Source of the DNA: Symbiodinium natans
Lineage: Eukaryota; Sar; Dinophyceae; Suessiales; Symbiodiniaceae
Assembly (NCBI GenBank): GCA_905221605.1
Contig: CAJNDS010000359.1
Coordinates: 1-64,000, forward strand
Length of the DNA stretch: 64,000 nucleotides
Reading direction: 5' to 3'
Both the position numbers and the translations under genes were made by a program. Numbering within the stretch: the stretch's first letter is position 1; each line of letters begins with the position of its first letter. Under the pieces are notes generated by a model. The model saw only the letters and a program-made list of their open reading frames with translations. It searched no databases and had not been told where the DNA came from. Below, in pieces: positions 1-9,939 of the stretch.

Positions 1-264
1 CTCTCTGCCTCTCTGTCTCTCTGTCTCTCTGTCTCTCTGTCTCTCTGTCTCTCTGTCTCTCTGTCTCTCTGTCTCTCTGTCTCTCTGTCTCTCTGTCCCT
101 CTGTCCCTCTGTCCCTCTGTCTCTCTGTCTCTCTGTCTCTCTGTCTCTCTGTCTCTCTGTCTCTCTGTCTCTCTGTCTCTCTGTCTCTCTGTCTCTCTGT
201 CTCTCTGTCTCTCTGTCTCTCTCTCTCTCTCTCTCTCCACACGCTTAGCCCCCCCCCAGAGACA

Positions 265-303
<39 letters not shown>
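1..303. repeat. (CTCTCTGT)n / (CT)n pyrimidine array
   Basis: Simple repeat of the 8-mer CTCTCTGT with a few CCCTCTGT variants, followed by pure CT runs. A short unique stretch beginning CCACACGCTTAGCC interrupts it near 237. The same arrangement recurs near 26,990-27,243 upstream of copy 4 of the array, with a different unit count. It is the left edge of the spacer before copy 1. Open frames in it are repeat artefacts. Confidence 0.95.
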
Positions 304-312
<9 letters not shown>

Positions 313-1081
313 CAAATATTATGAAACATGAAGGAGGAAAGATTACATTGATACTTATTTTGAGAAGGACAAGTATCTAGAAAGGACTTTGCTGTTTCCA
401 TGTTAGATTTTCAGGATACAGGCTTGGATAGGGTGTGGGTTTTGGGTATTGGTGTTATACTTTGGAATCAGGACGGAGGGGTGGTAGATACTGTGCTGTT
501 ACATTTTTACAACAAGGGTGGTGCTCTCTCATTATGTTGGCTGTTTGGGTGGGTTACGTCGAATCGTATGCCTTGGTGCTTACTTCTGGCAAGGGTGGGG
601 TTCTTGATGCTGCTTGGTAAGCGAAACGACGGGACGGGGGTGGTATGCACTTTACTGTCATACTTCGGTTCTTTGTACAGGTTTTTCTATGCTTTAATTT
701 CTATGAGTGTACCCACTATACCCAGAGACCAAAAAGGGAATCGCAGTTTCATTCTTGTTTTACAGGGGGGTGCTCTGCCCCATGTGAGCAAGAGCACCTT
801 GAGCTCAAAGAAATAATCTGAGGAGGTGATGCGGGATTTGCTAACAAGAGATTCGGTACACTGTACGTCACGAAACGGTGGATCCCACGCGGGGCGAGAA
901 AAAGAGGGGGGGGGGGGCGTTATGTGTATATGCGGAGTGTGGACACAAGCTGCTTTGTGCTGCTGCTTTGAGGCATTCAGGACGGGGATCGATTGCGATC
1001 ATAGGGGCCCACTGCTTGAGCGAAATGGCGCACAGAACTGAGAGCCGGCTACCTCCGACTTGGTCGGATTCTCTCAGTCCT
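304..1081. other. spacer 3' of gene copy 1 (CT-type spacer)
   Basis: Non-coding spacer downstream of the stop codon of copy 1. From about 304 it appears identical to 27,240-28,017, the corresponding spacer of copy 4, but copies 2 and 3 lack most of it. It contains a 138-codon frame (400-816) that is equally identical in the other spacer, so conservation there says nothing about coding. Just after the stop of the gene lies an imperfect hairpin (1038-1077). No promoter or RNA gene was recognised. Confidence 0.6.
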
Positions 1082-4000
1082 CTAAAGTTCCTGCTTGCTG
1101 CTGTTGGAGAGCTGCATGAAGTGAACGGGGTCTTCGTGCACATTCTCGGCGTCGGGCTGGAGCTGTTGCGCCAGGCTGTTGGATCGGTACCCTTTGCGCC
1201 ACGGTTTGCGAATGAACGGCTTCCAAGGCTTCTTCGTGCACACGCCCGACTGGAACTTCGGAACCCACATGCCTTCAGAGCGGTCTCTCTGTCGAGTGTG
1301 TTGTCTCTCTGCATGTGTCTCTCTTGCCACGCTGCACTTAGCTACGCCAAACTTGCCAAACAAGACCCAAGGTGCAATCTCTATCGACGATGCACGCGAC
1401 CTTATTCTCGATATATTGGCCGCACGATGTGATGTTCCCGAGGGCATGGTGGTACTCGACGAGCCCATAGACTTGCACCCGGCACTGTCGCATGTCCATG
1501 GGAGCAGGCGTCCTCCGTTGCGTCCATGCCCTCCAACCATACAGGGCCTTGTTCTTGGGCGTGGCAATCAGGTTGGTCTTGTTCGTGCTGATCTTCCAGG
1601 CGATGTAGTCATCGGCCGTCGGGCCATACGCGAGCTCGCAGGACTTCCAGCTCTTGCTGCCTGCCGCTTGCTGCCAGGAGGAGCAGAAGTCCCTAGCGTC
1701 CCTTGTGCTGAAGAGCAGCTCATACGGATCGTGGTGGTACTCCAAGTGAACGCCGAAGAGGTCCGAGGCTTGATCTAGAGAGGCCTGGCAATCTGCTCGC
1801 TCGCAGCCATGGGCATAGGGCATCACGGGGACAGGCATCTGCGGGTCGGAGTGGTCCATGAGCACGGTGACCTTCGGCTCCCATACATGTGACTCTTGAG
1901 AGCCACTCATATCAATTTTAATGCGACTCCAACTACTTACAGGTCGACAGGGCAACCCATATCCAACATTACCCAGCTATGAACCTGAACAAATCCTGAA
2001 ATCGGAGAGGCAATGGAAAGACCTAGTCGCAGGTGCATTGATGACATGGTAATTGTCAGTAAGAGCGAACCACGGCGTCGTCGCCAACTTGGCGACCTCG
2101 CACAGATGCATGTGGGGCTCCTGCGTTGCCTGCTGCGTGGTCACCATGACCTCGCCGCTCGGGGAGGCAATCTTCTCCACTGTCTTCTTACCGGGGAAGT
2201 ACTGAAGCATCAGGATGTTCTTGAAGGGGTGGTTGCTACGAGTGGTGTTCATCATGTGACCTGTGCTTTGGTCGTACACCGCCACTCCCAAAGTGACCTG
2301 GTCGTCTGCAAGGCTGTGGAACAGATTTCTGTCAGAGCCATGGCGAATGTAGGTCGGGACATCGAAGCTGTGATTCAAGAGCGTGTTGGCCTGCGACGGC
2401 AACGTAGCATCTCCGCAAGGGATTTGGAGCGCGTTTGTTTAAACTAGTTCGCGCCACTGTCACAAGGGGAAAAGCTACCTGTAGCCGACCTAGCAGCATA
2501 GTTGCCAATGAGCATCGAGTTCCCAGAGTAAGTCGAATCGGTGCCCTTGCTCTGGCAGAAAGCTGCAGCAAGCTCGTTCTCGGTGCCGTCCATGGCCGCC
2601 TGAGCAGAAACGTCTAGTCCAACCCCTACCCCTGCACCGTCCGCATCTTCTTTCGCGACATATTTCGGCTGACAAGGATGGAACGCTCACTGTAGGCAGT
2701 GCTGAAAGCTGGGCCTGAGTGATCATGGCGAAGGCCACATCGAAGGCCATGCCCTCCGTCATGCGAACGTTGCCTTCCCCGGTGAAGGTGTCGTGCAAAA
2801 ACTTGAGCCACGGATGTTTCCTTCTGTTGAGAGAAAGAGAGGGCGACAACGAACCCAAATGCACTGAAGCACAACCGTCAAGACTCACAACTGTCAAGAC
2901 TCAACAAGCTCCGCTCAGGTCACAGACCCCGTGCATCCAACCAGCCCTTCAAGGTGAACCTGCCCAGAACCTGCCAAGTATCCGTCTCCTGCCAGCACAG
3001 ATCAAGACAATAAACAACTCTGCCCAATTCCTCCCTGAACCTTCAACAGAGAACAACATTGTTCAAGAGCATAGCAAGGCTTCAAGTTGTAAATGGCATT
3101 GCCGTTGATGTGCTCGACCACATGGGCCGGCATCAGGTGCTTGAAAGCATCCCACTTGTGGCCCAAGTACTTGCTGCCGCGGATGGCCATGTTCTGCGTG
3201 GGCATCTCCAAAGCCTCTTTCTCGAACTGCTCCAGCCATCCGGCCTTGACGCAAGCCGCGCGGCGCTGCGCTGTTTAGGGTTTTTGGAGTGGAGACCTCT
3301 AAGACGGCATGAGATGGAAGCCTTCAGTTTGTCTGCAATGCGTTTTCCCGATTACGCCTTCGCACATGCCACTTAAGCAGCCGCTGCCTGCGATTACAGC
3401 AGCTCATAGCACTATACCCGCTATGCTGGAGCAACAGTGACAAGAGCTGTGCCCACACCCCATGCTCTTGGCATTATACATCCGAGAACAGAGAGACCTG
3501 AGGGTAGGTTTGGGTTATAAGGCTTATACTGGCTTACTGGGTCGGTCGTGCTGTCTTACGATTGAAAGCTTCACGCCTTGATGGGCACCGCATCCATCTC
3601 CATGAGGAAGAAGGAATCATACCCGCTGAGGTCTCCCGTGAGCATGGCCGACATGATGTTCGTGAAGACGGTGTTTGGGCCCTGGACCCAATGCCTTGCT
3701 TCGTTCGGGGGCTGAGGGGGAAGGTTGCTGTGGATGGCGGCAAGAAGTTTAGGACTCACAAGTCGTGTTTCATGTCGTTTTGCTGTGCTCCTACCCCCTC
3801 AAGCAAAGCTTCTTGTTCATGCTGTAGCCGTGAAAATCGTACTGGTCCTCCTCCGGCGTGAGCTTCACGGACATGTTCTTGATTTCCGCGAAACCTGCAT
3901 GTCTAGCCATTGAAAACCCGACCCTTCTTCTAACACCGCGTATGCACCGAACCCTCGGTACTGTACTCTCCTATAAACGGTCACCATCATCTAAACCCCG

Positions 4001-7000
4001 AAGCGGGATTCCGCAGACTTTCACGGAGGTCACCCCACCCTCCCCGCCCGCAAGCCAGCATGACTCCATATGACTCCCCATGTCTTTACCTTGCCCGTGC
4101 TGCTGCAAGCAAGCTGCATGACATCCAGCCCAAGCTCTTGTTGGCGAACAACTCCGAGAGAGTTGCCTCAGATGTTTCAGCGCCGGGCTGATCACTTGCG
4201 CCCGCAACTTTGGCGGGTCTGGCAGCCGTAGAGGTTCCGAAACCCTTTCGCGCCCTTGCACTCCTTTCCTCCGAAACCGGGAACCCTCAAGCAGCCAAAA
4301 GCCCACCGGCCACCAGACTTCCACAGACTTCCGACACGGTATCTATGTTTGAGAAGATTGGGTTGCGAGAATGAAGCAGAGCATCCACGACGGTGTGCGC
4401 ATTGTCGGGGGTTGCATCCATGTACCTCTCCGACTCGATGTCCTGCACGGAGCCGGGACAGTGACTTTTTTCCATCATGCCGGCCCCGCTTCTTCTTATG
4501 TAGCAGGCTTTCCGGGTGGGGGGGGGGGGGTTGGGGGGTAATCGCGACACTGGAAAGCTCAAGAACGAGGCCATGTGGCACACGACCGGTCACGGAAACA
4601 CGGCAGCAGATCGACCAGAGCCAGCTTCTGCAGAAGATAAGCAACAAAGATCGCAGTGCAGTGTACGCGGACGGCAATCTCAACTGGCAGGCAGCATGTC
4701 CTGGAGCAACTCGGCCACTCACCATTTGCAAGAGTGTGCACCCGGGATCTGTTGTGCTGTCTTCTGTTGTAGGCACACAAGTGCTAGACAGAACGTGGCA
4801 GAGTTTGAACACCTTCCTGCCGCCAAAGATTTCCACAAAGATCTCCCCAGAATGGGCACAGTGACTTGAAACCTGCTGTGAAACAGCAGCTGTTCATGTG
4901 GAATAGGCATGCTTCGTTGGGAACGTGCACACCCAAAGCATTCCCGGAAGTTGGACATGTTCATGTGGAATAGGCATGCTTCGTTGGGAACGTGCACACC
5001 CAAAGCATTCCCGGAAGTTGGAAAAGCTTCTCTGAATCAGCGCCGCAAGCGCTGAGAGCAAAAAGGAGTGTCAACGACGACGTCGAATAACTGCAGCTCA
5101 GTGTGGTTTTTTGTGCATTTCCGAAGTAGTTGTGGGGGGTTCGCAAACAGCATTCCGTACTGTAAAAACCAATTCAAAACCACTTTCTGCATGGGGAGCC
5201 ATCGAAAAACACCCATGTTTAGACGCCCTACCAAAAATACTATGAATTCATTCCCACACAGAAAGCATGTCTTCAACATGGTCCTTTGTACTTGTATGTC
5301 TTCCGTACCACGGCGGAATACGAGCCGTGGACCTAGTTGGCCTTCGCCGTTTTCTGTTCTGCTGCACCGTGTGCTTTGTCATGCTGAAGGTGTTTCGTGA
5401 TTCTTTTGTGCTGGGCCCGTTTCTCCTGTTACGCAAGAGAAATCTGATGACCTTAGGGCCAAAGGGGCTTTAGTCCCAACAAAACTTAGAGAGGTGATTG
5501 CAAAGCGCTGCGCCACCCCCCCAGCCCCCACCCACCCACCCCCCAACCCCCTTCAAAATCCGCCGACCCCTGCCAGGTCGGCGCTGTTTTCCAAAAGAAA
5601 ATCCACTATGAGCATATCGGGACGCTTCTTTGGCCCTGGGAAGGTGCTCATCATGAGCATCAGCTGGGGGTCCTTGGCAGGCCTCGTCGAGCATCATGAG
5701 CATCAGCTGCTCCACCACCCCTTCCCTCCCCGGCTTCCCCTGCCCCGCTCTGCCACACCCCCTTCCCTCCTGTCCTCTGGGACTCTGTTGCGTTCACATC
5801 TGCAAACAATCTTGCCAAACGGCCGCTGATTCGCTAGGCGTTTTCGGCCGCTCGCCTAGCAGAGGCCGTGACAGGATCACCCGGGCCGGTCATATCCCAA
5901 AGGATGGGGATGATCCCCAAGCGATAGTTGGGGTGAGCACTGACGCCGACCCAAAGAACCCACAGAGTATGCCCGCCCCCCGCGCATCATGAGCATCAGC
6001 TGCCCTTCATCCGCCCTTCTAGGGTGGCCTCGCGCATCAGGGGCGCAAAACAGCCAGCATCACCAGCATGTCTCCGCTCCCTTGACGGATTTAGGCCGTT
6101 TTGTGGCTCCAAAACGAACGTGAAACTTCCGTAACTGCAGTTTGTTTTTCGCAAGTTTTCCGCACATGCTTGCCCGGCGCTGTTTTCTGAAAAAAAGGTC
6201 CCTTATGCCAATCATGATGAGCGTCTCGCATCATGAGCATCAGCCCTTGGCGGCCCCCACCGCGCATCATCGGCATCAGTGGGGGGTGCTTGGCAGGCCC
6301 CGGCCAGCATCAAGCATGAGCATCAGCTGGGGTTCTCCCCCCTCTCCTCCCCCCTCTCCACCCCCCCCCTCCCCCGCTTCCCTCCCTCCGGCGCACTCGT
6401 GTGCATGGCTCAAGACAAGCCTACCCGAAACCGCACCCACTCAACCTTGAACCCTACTAGTACGTACGAGTAGGTTGTTACGCCAGGGAGAAGCTGGCTG
6501 GGATCTGTGTCCACGAGCCCGCCTGAGAAAGCGCCCTCATGCGCCCTGCCCCTCTGCCCCCCTCGTCCCGACCCTAAAGTTGCTTTAATATCAGGAGGAT
6601 GTTCGAGGGCTTCTACAGCACGCCGTTGTTGTAGTAACCAAAGATCGCTGCCAACTCAAGCGGCCTGCCAGCGCCTCAAGCACAGTTAGCTCTTCGAGCC
6701 ACAAGAAAAAAAACTGCACGTCTTGGACTTCCTTCTGGCAGATCTGGCAACACGCACCAGGCCCCGCCAACGCCAAATCGCAGCCGGCGCACCCCTGCGC
6801 CTCATATGATCCCTCCCCCCGTGCTGACGCAAAGTCCTTGCTGTACACGAGGACCAAGTCGATGGGCTGCGAGATCTTGGCAGGGTCGCACGGCTTGGTC
6901 TTCTCCCACGTCCTTCTTTGGCGGGTCTTGGCTTGGCATGCAGGCTTGCAGGTTGCGGGCGGGTGCAAAATTCTCAAGTTTAGAAAGTTCGGAGAAAGGT

Positions 7001-7488
7001 GTCCCTGTTCGGTCTCCATTCAAAAAAGAACCCCTGTCATGTCTCTGGAGGCGTGTGTCATTACCAGTGACTTCGGGAAACAGTTCGTGCTTCAACTGGG
7101 CCAGAGTCGACAATGAAAGGGTGCAAAAGATGAATCAGAGCATGGCGTCGTGGTGGACAGCAGCAAGGCATTCACTTCGTCGGCTGTCGAGAACACCCGG
7201 ACGACGGCCAGCTTTGCCTATGCAAGCGTGGGTTTGGCCGGGTTCAAGGGGCTTGGATAGTGATAGAACGGTATGTATGCACATATGTACGTAGGCATAT
7301 GTATAAATGTATGTATATTCTTCATATTGAGGATAGGTCGGTATGGAAGGGCTTTGCACGGGGGCTTGTAACGGGTTTCTGTTGCTCTGTTGCTTGTGGC
7401 TGTGGCCGCGGTTGTTCGGTGTTGTGGTTGATGCTTGTCGTTGTCGTTGTCGCTGGCGCTGGCGTTGTCGTGGTGATCCTGGTCGTGA

Positions 7489-7539
<51 letters not shown>

Positions 7540-8144
7540 ACGTCGTCGTCAACGTCGTCGTCAACGTCGTCGTCAACGTCGTCGTCAACGTCGTCGTCAA
7601 CGTCGTCGTCGCCGCCACCGCCGCCGCCGCCGTCGCCGTCGTCGCAGCTGCGGGCGGTGGCGGCGGCAGCGGTGGTGGTGGTGGTGGTGGGTAATGCTGC
7701 TGCTGCCCCCCCCCCCCTCCCCCCCAGCTTCGAATGCTGTTCTGTGTTGCTCTTTACCTTCTTGCTGTCTCTTGTGCAAACGCTGTGGCCGTAAGCCACG
7801 GCGCCTGGGCCACGTAGAAAGCCCAGCCAACAAGGAAGAGTCGCCTTGCAAAAGGGCGCGGGGAGTTTACGAGTTCGAGTTTATAGGAGTTGGATACTTG
7901 AGGGGCAAAAGCCGAGGTCAACGACAGCTTGCCTGGATTCTAGGACACATGCCGGCTTTAAGCATCTTGTCCAGGAGAAGTATAGGAGTTGGACATGCGG
8001 CTTCTTGCATTACAACCGGGGTCTGGGAATGAGCCTTCCGATATTCAACATCATCAAAGAAACTCGTTGGTGCTTGCTTTGGGTCTGCCTGTGCGCAATC
8101 GAATTTAGACTGTGAGCTTACGCTGCAGCACTCACGATCGCCAT
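1082..8144 (-). CDS. glycosyltransferase-like secreted protein, array copy 1
   Basis: Predicted protein of 660 residues from 14 exons (5' to 3': 8134-8144, 7766-7844, 7125-7217, 6831-6944, 4383-4442, 4136-4166, 3810-3894, 3577-3694, 3081-3244, 2691-2820, 2498-2599, 2037-2390, 1421-1871, 1082-1272). All phases agree and the summed length is a multiple of three. Residues 1-27 look like a signal peptide with a predicted cut after AFA. The core has PIDLVLVYSKDF (about 88-99), a possible metal-binding MEMDAVP (189-195) and HINGNAIYNL (242-251), a layout I associate with nucleotide-sugar transferases. This is a family-level guess, with donor and acceptor unknown. Residues 330-660 form a C-terminal region I do not recognise, with N-glycosylation sequons. 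Donors are 11 GC, 1 GT and 1 GA. The donor after the MEMDAVPIK exon is GC here but GT in the other copies. The start is the ATG of an 11-nt first exon. The weakest boundary is the 5' edge of the 6831-6944 exon, where AG is followed by C. Confidence 0.72.
4891..5022. repeat. 67-bp direct tandem duplication (copy 1)
   Basis: Two adjacent copies of a 67-bp segment starting TGTTCATGTGGAATAGGC, at 4891 and 4958, apparently identical over the second copy's length. It lies in the long intron and is present unchanged in array copy 2 (13,905-14,036). Confidence 0.9.
5649..6326. repeat. dispersed CATCATGAGCATCAG repeats (copy 1 intron)
   Basis: The 15-mer CATCATGAGCATCAG occurs exactly at 5649, 5692, 5985 and 6229, with variants at 6265 (CATCATCGGCATCAG) and 6308. 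Copies are usually followed by CTGGGG or TGGCAGGCC-like text. The same family occurs in copy 2 (about 14,649-15,330) and is missing from the shortened introns of copies 3 and 4. Confidence 0.8.
7537..7608. repeat. 12-bp minisatellite TCAACGTCGTCG, 6 units
   Basis: Six units of a 12-mer preceded by (GTC)n, inside intron 2 of copy 1 (7218-7765). The homologous site has 22 units in copy 2, 2 in copy 3 and 4 in copy 4, so unit number is free to change. Long Val, Arg or Thr-repeat frames here are artefacts. Confidence 0.95.
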
Positions 8145-9939
8145 GCCCAATGCCAGAGCCCTATAGACTGTGGCAGTCTTCTGCGATGCACGCCCAGGCG
8201 CCAGTGCAGCCCCATCGCCGGAGTGGTAAAGATGTGACAGCTTACAAAGCAGGAAGCCAAAACTCTGCAGGTTTGCGAAGCTTCAGATCGAGCTGGGCTT
8301 CGTTAGAAAGAGCGCAGAGGTTGCTCCGAAGCACGGGCCGACAACCCTGCAGCATGAAGCCGTATCACTGCATTCTTGCTCGGCCCCCCCCCTCCCCCGC
8401 CCCCGCCCCCCATGCTGCTCCCGAAGGACGAGCAGGGCTTCATGCCAAAGCGGGAGTGCCGTTTCTGATGCTGGCAGGCGGCAACTGCAAACACACTTTA
8501 ACAGCTTTTCTCTCTCAGCCACTTGGATGCAATGTCGTAGGTGTGCAATTAAACAAGTATTCAAGATTAAACAGCCACGTGCGGGCCCTTCTTGAGCGGA
8601 GCCGACACTGAGGTCAGCTGAGAAAGGAGAGCCACCCGGAGATTCCGGCCCATGCAGGATGCTTGCTGTCGTCAAAGTTCCCGTGAGACCACTCAACTTG
8701 CCAGATCTCGAGGCGGCCCTGTGCCCTGTGCCAGGAGCCATTCGGACTGTGCAAACCGCAGACCCTTTTGCCGACGGTCGGACCGACAAGGGAAGGCGGC
8801 AGGAGAATATGACGAACATGGGTGATGTCGACCCTGCGTCCGCTATTCTCAGCAGGTCAGGCCTCTCTCGTGCGCATCCATTCTGCCGACGGCGCAGAAC
8901 AACGGAGTGTTTCAAAACGTATTGTGTGCCTCTGGCAGAAAGATGGTCACCAATGAATGGCTTTGCACAGAGTACCAGGTTCGGCACGACACTTCCGGTA
9001 ATCAGAACGGACTTTAAAACCAGTTGCATGGCCATGGCCCAGTGCAGTGGCCCCTGGCGGGTGCGTAACTTGTCGCTATCGAATAAGGCGGGTTAAAGGC
9101 TCAACCTCACACAACATCACATAACCACATCAACGACTAGGATTTGCAAACAACACAGACTGCTGCGATTTGCTGGTTTGTTCGCAGCGTTCCTCGTTGG
9201 TGCAATGTGGTACGGCGGTGCAGGGGCCCCGCAAAAGAGGGGGGGGGGGTGAGAATAGGCTTTGTTTTGGATGATCAGGCTAGAATGTGTGGAATGCTGC
9301 CTGAGAAGGGCGTTTTGGTCAAGCATCTCGGGATGCTTCAGGCTTATTTGCGCGGAAGCTGACCGCTTGCGCGCGCACCCGGATCGCACGGCGTCGGAGC
9401 ATGGCACGGCCAGGGAGGAAGGCGCCATTTCACTCTCGCTTGTCAGTAGCTCATGATGGTACGGTTTCTAGAGGCGAAAAGGGGGTAACAGGGTGAATGG
9501 TATCTTCCGGGCAGTCACTTCTTCGTTCGGTTTCTGGCCCGTGTTCCTTTCGTACACCATGCATCAATCTCACGACACCTGACACTGAGATTCTCCTCTC
9601 ATTTAGCAGATCAATGTCAAGTCTGTTGTTTGCTACTTTCCAGGCTGATGATTTTCGAAACTTGGGCGTTTTTCCTCGGTCACTTCGTTCAACCACTTGT
9701 GGGGCGGTGCTTCCTCGCTTCCATTACTGGGCCGTTAATTATAAGTGAGTGCGTGAACACAGCTAGAACCCAGAAATCCGGCTCTTTACGGAGTATTTAT
9801 TCGGGGCTGTTATTCGTGTAATATCAGGCATCCAGGACGGGGATCGATTGTGATCATAGGGGCCCACTGCTTGAGCGAAAGCATGGCGCACAGAACTGAG
9901 AGCCGGCTACCTCCGACTTGGTCGGATTCTCTCAGTCCT
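8145..9939. other. intergenic spacer, copy 1 to copy 2
   Basis: Spacer between the predicted start of copy 1 and the stop of copy 2. It is closely related to 17,368-19,174, with scattered substitutions and small indels that do not respect any frame. It should contain the 5' leader and promoter of copy 1, but I see no TATA-like or other element I would defend. Confidence 0.55.

Larger units (their letters stand above)
4443..6830 (-). other. long intron 4 of copy 1 with dispersed short repeats
   Basis: Intron of 2,388 bp between the VYSKDF-encoding exon (6831-6944) and the DIESERYM exon (4383-4442). It holds a 67-bp direct duplication (4891-5022), a run of 13 G near 4518, C-rich tracts, and repeated copies of CATCATGAGCATCAG (5649, 5692, 5985, 6229, variants at 6265 and 6308). 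Two related modules around GGCGCTGTTTTC lie near 5580 and 6176. The matching intron is 2,378 bp in copy 2 but only 703 bp in copy 3 and 378 bp in copy 4. No convincing exon was found inside. Confidence 0.6.

Noticed and set aside
400-816. 138-codon plus-strand frame in the spacer, identical at 27,336-27,752
   Set aside because: The whole spacer is identical, so identity is not coding evidence. Composition is unlike the real exons, and other spacers lack it.
1014-1036. Resemblance on the minus strand to the dinoflagellate spliced leader (ends GCTCAAG)
   Set aside because: It needs gaps to align, lies 3' of the gene rather than 5' of one, and copies 2 and 3 carry an extra insertion. Probably chance.
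4256-4864. 202-codon plus-strand frame repeated at 13,270-13,878
   Set aside because: It overlaps real minus-strand exon 5 (4383-4442) and intron. It is identical only because this tract is identical in copies 1 and 2, and it is broken in copies 3 and 4.
7260-7851. Long Val-, Arg-, Thr- or Asp-repeat frames on both strands (also 16,264-17,131, 23,879-24,154, 32,763-33,141)
   Set aside because: They translate the GTC/TCAACGTCGTCG microsatellite in every frame, and their length follows unit number, which differs between copies.
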